From Labilithrix luteola (GTDB lineage Bacteria; Myxococcota_A; Polyangia; Polyangiales; Polyangiaceae), in NCBI GenBank assembly GCA_026225435.1, contig JAMFST010001483.1, forward strand, positions 1 through 5,604: a stretch of 5,604 nt of DNA, read 5' to 3'. Below the pieces are notes generated by a model that was not told the origin of the DNA, ran no database searches, and saw only the letters and a program-made list of their open reading frames with translations. Positions 1 through 5,604 of this stretch are shown here, in pieces; the stretch's first letter is position 1; each line of letters opens with the position of its first letter. Made by a program: the position numbers and the translations under genes.

Positions 1-795
1 CGGGTTGGTCGTGCGCTGATCGACCATGTGCGCGAAGGGCGGGATGCTGGTGTTGAGCGAGTTGAGGAGCCAGAACTTGGCGGCGTCGCTGGCCTGGAAC
101 TCGACGGCGGCCGCGGTGCGCTGCTGGCGACTGTCGGCCAGGCTGCGCTGCTTGGCGGTCATCATCTCGAGGAGCCGGACGAAGCCGTTCACCAGGACGG
201 ACGAGGCGCCGATGCGGCGGACCGGGGGGATGAAACCGGGGCGGATGACGATGGCGCCGGAGGCGTTGCGGGTCAGCTGGGCGACGCGGATGCCGGCGAC
301 GGCGTCCTGGCGCTCCTCGCCGAAGAGCACGCGCAGGTTGCGCTTGGCCCACTGGACCGGCTGCTCGCCCGCGCCGCTGTTGTAGTCGAGCACCGAGCCG
401 CTATCGCGCAGGTAGCGGGCGATGGCGCCGGCGCGCCCTTCGAGATCGGTGTTGGGCGAGACGTCGCTCTCGCTGGCGATGCCGATGTACACGTCGAGGG
501 TGCGCATCTGCGGGGTGAGCGCGGTCTCCAGCGAGCGCGGAGGGAGCGCGTCGCCGTCACCATCGCCCACCTCGACGGGGGTGCCGTCGGGGAGGATCGC
601 CTGCAGGCGCGTGACCTTGAACCGGCCGAGGCCGAGCGCGCGCTCGTCGATGTCGATGTCGGTGATCCCCCAGCTGAGCGGATCGAGCACCTGGGCGCGC
701 GAGTCGAGCAGCTGCTCGTGGTAGCGATCGAGCTGCTGGAGGTGGTGCTGGGTGAGGAACAGCCCTTCCGTCCAGAGGAGCTTGCGCGGCTTCAT
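1..795 (-). CDS. tssK: Type VI secretion baseplate protein TssK (N-terminal part, 3' end beyond left edge)
   Basis: The first 265 codons are visible and stay open to the left edge; family members are roughly 440-450 residues, so about 60% is present. TssK is a cytoplasmic trimer that connects the T6SS baseplate (TssEFG) to the TssJLM membrane complex. Seen in the sequence: the family N-terminal signature W8-T-E-G-L-F-L-T-Q-H-H (residues 8-18), NLRVLFGEE at 153-161, the FIPPVRRIGAS stretch at 188-198, and FWLLNSLN at 241-248 just before the cut, in the expected order. An acidic Gly/Asp loop occurs at about 77-82. The start is ATG 795-793, which overlaps the tssJ stop as ATGA. A weak G-run (806-810) sits 10 nt upstream, so translation probably depends on coupling to tssJ. 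No frameshift or stop is seen. Recognition comes from family motifs plus the tssJ neighbour and is firm. Confidence 0.95.
   Translation of the reverse strand, partial: MKPRKLLWTEGLFLTQHHLQQLDRYHEQLLDSRAQVLDPLSWGITDIDIDERALGLGRFKVTRLQAILPDGTPVEVGDGDGDALPPRSLETALTPQMRTLDVYIGIASESDVSPNTDLEGRAGAIARYLRDSGSVLDYNSGAGEQPVQWAKRNLRVLFGEERQDAVAGIRVAQLTRNASGAIVIRPGFIPPVRRIGASSVLVNGFVRLLEMMTAKQRSLADSRQQRTAAAVEFQASDAAKFWLLNSLNTSIPPFAHMVDQRTTNP
792..795 (-). promoter_or_regulatory. tssJ/tssK start-stop overlap (ATGA)
   Basis: The tssK start ATG (795-793) overlaps the tssJ stop TGA (794-792) in the classic ATGA arrangement. Only a G-run at 806-810 resembles a ribosome binding site, so tssK translation is probably coupled to tssJ. 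Confidence 0.75.
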
Positions 796-1478
796 TTTGC
801 CGGTGCCCCCGGCGGGGTGAGCGGTGCCGGAGCCGCGGGAGCGTCGGAGCGATCGAACGACAGGCTGAGATCGCGGCGACGACCGGGGTTGGGGTAGTCG
901 TCGAGGTGATCGGCCCCCTCGTCCACGCGCGAGCCGTCGATCCACACCGAGTACTTCGGGTTGAGGAGCGAGCCGCCGTCCTCGTCCTTCTGCCCGCAGG
1001 AGCCCTTGGTGGGAGGGGGCGGCAGCTCCATGGTGGTGAACCAGCTGCGCCCCTTGGGCTCGCGGAAGAGGGCCACGGCGGCGATGACCAGCGCCTTCTC
1101 GTCGCGCTCGAAGCGGATGTCGGTGCGCGTGTCCGGGTAGATGCTCAGCTCCTCGGACTTGACCAGGTCCTCCTTGAGGACGTCCTTGTCGTTCTTCCAC
1201 ACGTCGGTGAAGCTCGCGTTGTTCAAACGGACATCGGTGGTCAGCTGGTAGATGCGCAGCTGCACCGGGCGGGCATCGCCGCTATCGGTCGGGTTGATGC
1301 GCGGCGAGGCGAGGATGGCCATGTTGACCACCTGCAGCTTGCAGGGCTCGGGCTCCTTCGGCGCGACCACCGTGGTGCTGCAACCGAGCGTGGCGCCCGC
1401 GCCCGTTCCGGCGATGCAGGCAGCGGCGGCGACCAGGGTGGCGATCACGACCTGGCGCATCTGACGAACGCCGGGCAT
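792..1478 (-). CDS. tssJ: Type VI secretion outer-membrane lipoprotein TssJ
   Basis: A 228-residue protein matching TssJ (SciN/VasD family), the lipoprotein that anchors the TssL-TssM complex in the outer membrane and faces the periplasm. Seen: a basic N-terminus and hydrophobic segment (about 9-20), two candidate lipidation cysteines (C21 after an Ala run; C33 in TLGCS), then a beta-sandwich-like domain with the family hallmark R70-P-V-Q-L-R-I-Y-Q-L and the SFTDVW segment (89-94). The pattern continues with E-L-S-I-Y-P (110-115) and the strand KALVIAAVALFRE (128-140). Classical homologues are about 150-190 residues. The extra length here comes from a Pro/Gly/Asp insertion (about 153-171) and a Pro/Ala tail from about 212. 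C46 and C161 are the only other cysteines and could pair. ATG 1478 shares its A with the tssH stop (TGATG); M7 (codon 1460-1458) is a possible later start that keeps the signal peptide. Neither start has a clear Shine-Dalgarno. Confidence 0.93.
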   Translation of the reverse strand: MPGVRQMRQVVIATLVAAAACIAGTGAGATLGCSTTVVAPKEPEPCKLQVVNMAILASPRINPTDSGDARPVQLRIYQLTTDVRLNNASFTDVWKNDKDVLKEDLVKSEELSIYPDTRTDIRFERDEKALVIAAVALFREPKGRSWFTTMELPPPPTKGSCGQKDEDGGSLLNPKYSVWIDGSRVDEGADHLDDYPNPGRRRDLSLSFDRSDAPAAPAPLTPPGAPAK

Positions 1479-1480
1479 CA
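1476..1480 (-). promoter_or_regulatory. tssH/tssJ stop-start overlap (TGATG)
   Basis: The tssH stop TGA (1480-1478) shares its last base with the tssJ start ATG (1478-1476). The 20 nt upstream carry no convincing Shine-Dalgarno, so terminating ribosomes probably re-initiate on tssJ. This implies co-transcription. Confidence 0.7.
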
Positions 1481-4138
1481 GGCGGGCCCGCTGGCGATGA
1501 CGATGTCGCCGGACGCGTCGAGCGAGAGCTGCAGGGCGGTGAGCGGCTGCTCCTCGGCCATGCGACGGAGGATCTCGCCGGAGACGAGCGGCAGGACGAC
1601 GCCGCGCAGGATGTGATCGACGTTGCGCGCGCCGCTCTCCACCTCACGGCAGCGATCGGCGATGGCCGCGTAGACCGCCTCGTCGATGGTGAGGGTGACG
1701 CCGTGCGCTTCCTTGGCGCGCTTGATGACCGCGCCGACCTTGATCTTGACGATGCCGAGGAGCGCCTCGGGGCCGATGGGGACGTAGGGCACCACGGTCA
1801 TGCGGGCGAGCAGCGCCGGCTTGAAGTGCGCGGTGAGCGTCGGCTTGACGAGCGAGGTGAGATCCTCGAGCGACGGAGCCTCACCACCTGGCGGGGCGGC
1901 GCTCGTGATGAGGTCGGTCGCCAGGTTCGAGGTGAGGATGACGACGGTGTTCTTGAAATCGATGATCCGCCCCTCCCCGTCGGCGAGCATCCCCTTGTCG
2001 AACACCTGGTAGAAGATGTTGAGCACCTCCTTGTCGGCCTTCTCCACCTCGTCGAGGAGGACGACCGAGTAGGGGCGCTGGCGGACCGCCTCGGTGAGGA
2101 CGCCGCCCTCGCCGAAGCCGACGTAACCGGGCGGCGAGCCGACCAGGCGCGACACCGTGTGGCGCTCCTGGAACTCGCTCATGTTGATGGTGACGACGAA
2201 GCGCTCGCCGCCGAAGAGGAGATCGGCGAGACCGAGCGCGGTCTCCGTCTTGCCGACGCCGCTGGGGCCGACGAGGAGGAAGACGCCCATCGGCTGCGAC
2301 GACGGCTTGAGGCCGGCGCGGGCGGCGCGCAGCTCCTTGGCGATGATCTCGAGGCCGCCGTCCTGGCCGCGGACGCGCTCGCGCAGGCGGGCCTCGGTGT
2401 TGAGGATCCCCTGGACGTCGTCCTTGACCATCTTGCCGACCGGGATGCCGGTCCAGTCGCCGACGACGCTGGCGACGAGCGCCTCGTCCACGTCGGCGTG
2501 GACCATGAGGTCCTCGGGCTTGATGGCGCGGAGCTTCTCGATCTGCTCGCGGAGCTCGGGCTTCTTGTCCGCGTTGCCGTCGGCGATCTCCTTCCGGAGC
2601 GCGTCGATGCTCGCGACGATGGCGCGCTGGGCGATGGACTGCGCCTCCAGCTTCCCGTCCCTGGACTTGAGCTCGGCTTGCCTGGCGATGGTGGCGGCGC
2701 GGGCCTCCTCGTCGACGCCGAGACCGGCGGCCTCGTCACGCGCGTAGGCCTGGAGGGTGCGCTCGCCAGCAGCGAGAGCGGCGCGGGTGTCCTCGAGCGC
2801 GGCCGACGGAGCGGCCCGCAGGACCTTCACGCGCGCGGTGGCGGTGTCGAGGAGATCGACCGCCTTGTCCGGCAGCAGACGGCCGGTGATGTAGCGGCTC
2901 GAGAGGGTGACGGCGGCGCGGACGGCGGCGTCCTGGATGACGATGCCGTGCGCCTCCTCGAAGGTCTTGGCGAGGCCGCGGAGCATGAGGATGGCGTTGT
3001 CGATCGACGGCTCGTCGACCTTCACCGGCTGGAAGCGGCGCTCGAGGGCCGCATCCTTCTCGAAGTAGCGCTTGAACTCGGCCCAGGTGGTGGCCGCGAT
3101 GGTGCGCAGCTCGCCGCGGGCGAGGGCCGGCTTGAGGAGGTTGGCCGCGTCGCCGCCCCCCTGGGGGCCGCCGGCGCCGATGATCGTGTGCGCCTCGTCG
3201 ATGAAGAGGACGATGGGGCGCGGCGAGGCTTTGACCTCGTTGATGACGCCCATCAGGCGGTTCTCGAACTCGCCCTTCACGCCGGCGCCCGCTTGCAGCG
3301 CGCCGAGGTCGAGGACGAGGAGCGCCGTCTTCTTCAGCTGCTCGGGGACCGAGCCCTCGGCGATGCGGAGCGCGAGCCCCTCGACGAGGGCCGTCTTGCC
3401 GACGCCCGGCTCGCCGACGATGATCGGGTTGTTCTTGCGGCGGCGGGAGAGGATGTCGACCACCTGGCGGATCTCGGCCTCGCGTCCGAGGACCGGATCG
3501 AGCTCGCCGTCCTTGGCGCGCTGGGTGAGGTCGGTGGTGAAGCGGGCGAGCGGCCCGTCCGGCGCACCGAGCGCGGTGGCGGCCCCCTTGGTGGAGCGGC
3601 CGGCATCGGCGCCCGGAGCGCCGGCGGCGCCACTGCGCGTGGCCTTCCCTGCGGCGCGTTCGGCCGCTTCGCCGCTGGTCCCGGCGATGACCGCCAGGTC
3701 CTTGCGTAGCTCCTCGCGCGGGAGCTGCTCGAGCAGCGGCAGCTCGGTCGGCAGGTACTTCATCGGCGAGACGAGCAGCCGGACGAGGAGCGCGCCGGAG
3801 CGGACCGCGTCCTCCCCCAGCTCCGTCGAGGCGTAGAGCCACGCGTCCTGCACCCACTCGAAGAGGAGCGTGCTGAACACCGGCTTGCCGGCGTTGCCGC
3901 TGCGCAGATCGCCGACGGCGCGCTGCAGCGTGGCCCGCGCGTGGGTCAGGTCCACCCGGTAATGCTCGAAGATGGCGGCGATGTCGCTGTTCGGCTTGTC
4001 GAGCAGGGCGAGCAGCACGTGCTCCACCGCGACCTCGTAGTGGCGCGAGGCGATGCAGGCGCTCGCCGCGTCCTCCAGCGCGCGGGTGCAGGTGGCGTTG
4101 AGTTTCCGCAGAAGCGACCGCGGCTCGGCTACGAGCAT
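1478..4138 (-). CDS. tssH: Type VI secretion AAA+ sheath-disassembly ATPase TssH (ClpV)
   Basis: An 886-residue Clp/Hsp100 ATPase. In the T6SS, ClpV hexamers unfold contracted TssB/TssC sheath in the cytoplasm so that subunits can be reused. Domains seen: Clp-N (about 10-150); an Ala/Gly-rich linker (152-198); D1 with Walker A GEPGVGKT (242-249, K248), pore loop AGAGVKGEFE (283-292), Walker B IDEA (D314/E315) and arginine fingers R367/R368; a coiled middle domain (about 440-540); D2 with Walker A GPSGVGKT (624-631, K630), pore loop GYVGFGEGG (671-679, Y672), Walker B LLDE (D696/E697), sensor-1 N738, sensor-2 GAR (836-838); then the D2-small domain. All ATPase residues are present, so it should be active. 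The VKGEFE pore loop, the lack of a ClpP-binding IGL/F loop, and the tssJ-tssK neighbours favour ClpV over housekeeping ClpB. The start is supported by GAGGA 7 nt upstream and the family-like opening LLRKLNATC. The gene overlaps tssJ by one base. Confidence 0.96.
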   Translation of the reverse strand: MLVAEPRSLLRKLNATCTRALEDAASACIASRHYEVAVEHVLLALLDKPNSDIAAIFEHYRVDLTHARATLQRAVGDLRSGNAGKPVFSTLLFEWVQDAWLYASTELGEDAVRSGALLVRLLVSPMKYLPTELPLLEQLPREELRKDLAVIAGTSGEAAERAAGKATRSGAAGAPGADAGRSTKGAATALGAPDGPLARFTTDLTQRAKDGELDPVLGREAEIRQVVDILSRRRKNNPIIVGEPGVGKTALVEGLALRIAEGSVPEQLKKTALLVLDLGALQAGAGVKGEFENRLMGVINEVKASPRPIVLFIDEAHTIIGAGGPQGGGDAANLLKPALARGELRTIAATTWAEFKRYFEKDAALERRFQPVKVDEPSIDNAILMLRGLAKTFEEAHGIVIQDAAVRAAVTLSSRYITGRLLPDKAVDLLDTATARVKVLRAAPSAALEDTRAALAAGERTLQAYARDEAAGLGVDEEARAATIARQAELKSRDGKLEAQSIAQRAIVASIDALRKEIADGNADKKPELREQIEKLRAIKPEDLMVHADVDEALVASVVGDWTGIPVGKMVKDDVQGILNTEARLRERVRGQDGGLEIIAKELRAARAGLKPSSQPMGVFLLVGPSGVGKTETALGLADLLFGGERFVVTINMSEFQERHTVSRLVGSPPGYVGFGEGGVLTEAVRQRPYSVVLLDEVEKADKEVLNIFYQVFDKGMLADGEGRIIDFKNTVVILTSNLATDLITSAAPPGGEAPSLEDLTSLVKPTLTAHFKPALLARMTVVPYVPIGPEALLGIVKIKVGAVIKRAKEAHGVTLTIDEAVYAAIADRCREVESGARNVDHILRGVVLPLVSGEILRRMAEEQPLTALQLSLDASGDIVIASGPA

Positions 4139-4145
4139 GGAGCTG

Positions 4146-4150
4146 TCCTC
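4146..4150 (-). promoter_or_regulatory. Shine-Dalgarno for tssH
   Basis: Read on the minus strand this is GAGGA, followed by 7 nt and the ATG at 4138-4136. It is the only good ribosome binding site in the window. It supports this start codon and independent ribosome loading at the head of the tssH-tssJ-tssK unit. Confidence 0.75.
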
Positions 4151-4174
4151 ATTCGAGTGACGGGAAGATAAGCG

Positions 4175-4191
4175 AAAAGGGCGGGACGCCC
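4175..4191 (-). terminator. Possible weak rho-independent terminator between the transglycosylase gene and tssH
   Basis: On the minus strand GGGCG-TCC-CGCCC forms a perfect 5-bp GC stem with a 3-nt loop, directly followed by TTTT and then CGCTT. It starts 17 nt after the transglycosylase stop codon, which is where a terminator would sit. The stem is short and the T tract brief and interrupted, so it may only attenuate, or may be chance in GC-rich DNA. It would not work on the plus strand, where the T run becomes a leading A run. Confidence 0.35.
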
Positions 4192-4207
4192 GACCTCAAA
4201 CAGCGCG

Positions 4208-5604
4208 TCATTCACCGGCTGCGACATGGGTCCGGTGCTCCGGAGACGCGGTGCGCGGTTCGGCGCGCGCCGTGGCCGGGTGAGCATGGCTAGCAAGGTG
4301 GTCTAGGGGACGAGCGACCGGCCGATTTTCTTCAACCAGCGCCGCGACTTCCGTCGCTTGCTGGCGATCGAGGCGGGCCTGCGCCCGGTGCCGGGCCATC
4401 CGCTCCATCGTCTCCGGGGAGCCGAGAATCGTGAGGAGCATTCCTTTTTGCAGCTTGGCCGACCGGTCGAGGAAGTTCGTGTTGGCGATCTCCTCGGGGG
4501 TGGTCCCGAACATGTGGGCCACCTCGGCGAGCGTCTCGTTGGCGCCGAGGCGGTAGTAGACCGTCTGCGGGACCGGGCCGGTCGACTCGGGGGATGCCGA
4601 GCTGCCGAGGAAGCTGCGATGCGCGGTGCGCAGCTCCGGCGGGCCGTCGTCGCGGAGCGCGTGGGTGCCGGACGGGAAGACGCCGTCCCGCGGGAGCTCG
4701 TCGCGGCCCCAGTCGAAGCTGCGCGACACCGAGTGCTCGAGGCCGTCGCGAGCGTCGACGTCGAGCAGGCGCGGGAGCATCGCCCGGGCGCGCGCCAGCC
4801 CCTCGCCGGGGACGTGGGTGACGAAGCTGGTGCCGCGGTCGGGGATGGTGTCGGCGAGGAGCTCGGGATTGAGCTCGCGAAGGCGCTGGACGCTGGTGCC
4901 GGCGGCCCGCGCCAGGGTGGTGAGACCGATGCCGGCGGGGACCTCGAGGTTACCGGTGGCGACGGGCGGATCGTAGCGGACGTCGTCGAAGCCGAAGCGC
5001 TCCAGGTTGTTGAGCACCAGGGCCACGGCCATGATCTTGGGGACGTACATCACCGACTCCTCGGGGAGCGCGCCGGTGATCTTGGAGAGCGTCCAGAAGT
5101 CGTTGGAGCCCGTGTCGCGGACGACATTGAGCATCCCCTTGTAGCCCATGTTGTAGGCGGCCAGGGCGAGCTCCCACGAGCCGAACTTGTCGTAGAGATC
5201 GGCCAGCAGGCGCACGCCGGCGTCGGTCGCCCGCGAGACGCTGCGGCGCTCGTCGTAGTCCGACTCGACGGCGAGGCCGTAGGCGCGCGCGGTGTCCGGC
5301 ATGAATTGCCAGAGACCGGCAGCGCCGGCGCTCGAGACAGCGGTGGGCGAGAAGCCGCTCTCGACGGCGACCAGCGCCATGAGATCACGCGGCAGCATTT
5401 TGTCGTGCAGCGCCGGCTCGACGACGCCGCGGTAGCGACCGCTGCGCTGGAGCAGCGCGCGGAAAAGCTTCCGGCCGTCGTTGTTCTTGGTGAAGTAGTT
5501 GACGAAGCGCTCCACCTTCGCGTCCGGATGGATCGGCAGGTCCGGCATGCGCAGGCCGCTCATCCACTCGGTGCTCTCGGGGACGCCGCAGGCCGCGCCA
5601 CGAC
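4208..5604 (-). CDS. Membrane-bound lytic murein transglycosylase, MltD/Slt-like, with LysM-type domain (5' end beyond right edge)
   Basis: The frame is open to the right edge, so the N-terminus is missing. An ATG at 5563-5561 exists, but 13 more sense codons precede it, so it is probably internal; residues below are numbered from it (451 aa). Lytic transglycosylases cleave the MurNAc-GlcNAc bond of peptidoglycan in the periplasm, forming 1,6-anhydro-MurNAc. Seen: family-1 SLT/goose-lysozyme-like domain (about 30-195) with catalytic Glu in VAVESGF (E68), GLWQFMPDTA (83-92), DERR (104-107), LALAAYNMG (132-140) and YVPKIMAV (173-180). A weak LysM-like segment follows (about 206-252), then a variable linker (260-330) and a better LysM-like repeat (335-380: VYYRLGANETLAEVA...), which would bind glycan. 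The tail is Arg/His/Ala-rich and probably disordered. Whether it carries a signal peptide or lipobox cannot be seen. It lies 69 nt upstream of tssH on the same strand; a T6SS role is inferred from position only. Confidence 0.9.
   Translation of the reverse strand, partial: RGAACGVPESTEWMSGLRMPDLPIHPDAKVERFVNYFTKNNDGRKLFRALLQRSGRYRGVVEPALHDKMLPRDLMALVAVESGFSPTAVSSAGAAGLWQFMPDTARAYGLAVESDYDERRSVSRATDAGVRLLADLYDKFGSWELALAAYNMGYKGMLNVVRDTGSNDFWTLSKITGALPEESVMYVPKIMAVALVLNNLERFGFDDVRYDPPVATGNLEVPAGIGLTTLARAAGTSVQRLRELNPELLADTIPDRGTSFVTHVPGEGLARARAMLPRLLDVDARDGLEHSVSRSFDWGRDELPRDGVFPSGTHALRDDGPPELRTAHRSFLGSSASPESTGPVPQTVYYRLGANETLAEVAHMFGTTPEEIANTNFLDRSAKLQKGMLLTILGSPETMERMARHRAQARLDRQQATEVAALVEENRPVARPLDHLASHAHPATARAEPRTASPEHRTHVAAGE

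Noticed and set aside
28..897. A 289-codon open frame on the plus strand opposite tssK and the end of tssJ
   Set aside because: It is antisense to tssK, crosses the tssJ/tssK junction and has composition like other shadow frames; the minus strand carries the clear TssK motifs.
906..1616. A 236-codon plus-strand frame opposite tssJ
   Set aside because: It is antisense to TssJ and the tssH 3' end, with no recognisable motif; explained by GC-rich codon structure.
1613..3709. A 698-codon open frame on the plus strand opposite tssH
   Set aside because: It is antisense to a fully motif-supported ClpV. Its Asp/Glu/Leu/Gly/Arg-rich, low-complexity translation is typical of the reverse complement of GC-rich coding DNA, and it shows no domain motif.
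2736..3857. A 373-codon minus-strand frame inside tssH
   Set aside because: An Arg/Pro/Gly-rich out-of-frame product within tssH; the ATPase motifs are all in the tssH frame.
1478..4138. Housekeeping ClpB disaggregase instead of ClpV
   Set aside because: The VKGEFE pore loop and the overlapping tssJ and tssK genes point to TssH/ClpV.
4139..4207. A promoter for tssH in the intergenic gap (TTGAGG with a TATCTT-like element)
   Set aside because: The two elements are about 22 nt apart and each match is partial; no sigma-54 consensus fits either. Not enough to call.
1..5604. CRISPR arrays, tRNA/rRNA genes, insertion sequences or long direct repeats
   Set aside because: The window is almost fully occupied by four intact or edge-cut genes; I saw no repeat array, RNA-like fold or transposase reading frame on either strand.

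Overview
The window is strongly GC-rich and densely coding. Every gene I can support lies on the minus strand, so genes read right to left. GC- and Ala/Arg/Glu-rich coding, the lytic transglycosylase family and a type VI secretion cluster suggest a GC-rich Gram-negative bacterium. A myxobacterium or related former deltaproteobacterium is a plausible guess, but no marker gene here fixes the taxonomy.

In transcription order, the layout is as follows. (1) 5604-4208: a MltD/Slt-like lytic transglycosylase with a C-terminal LysM-type domain, cut at its 5' end by the right window edge. (2) 4207-4139: a 69-nt gap holding a small GC hairpin followed by four T residues (possible weak terminator) and a good Shine-Dalgarno for the next gene. 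(3) 4138-1478: complete tssH (clpV), the AAA+ ATPase that recycles contracted type VI sheaths. (4) 1478-792: complete tssJ, the outer-membrane lipoprotein of the T6SS membrane complex. (5) 795-1: the N-terminal 265 codons of tssK, the baseplate-to-membrane-complex adaptor, cut by the left window edge.

tssH, tssJ and tssK are joined by start/stop overlaps (TGATG and ATGA) and almost certainly form one translationally coupled operon. By analogy with other clusters, tssL and tssM may lie past the left edge. Together the three proteins cover sheath recycling (TssH), outer-membrane anchoring (TssJ) and baseplate docking (TssK) of a contractile T6SS. The upstream transglycosylase may open peptidoglycan for the trans-envelope complex, but that link rests on position only.

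I do not see a wholly undescribed system here. The points worth a second look are the wall-lytic enzyme next to the T6SS genes, a TssJ that is longer than usual with an extra loop, a Pro/Ala tail and an ambiguous lipidation cysteine, and the hairpin that decides whether the transglycosylase shares a transcript with the T6SS genes. Long plus-strand reading frames opposite tssH and tssK are shadows of GC-rich coding.
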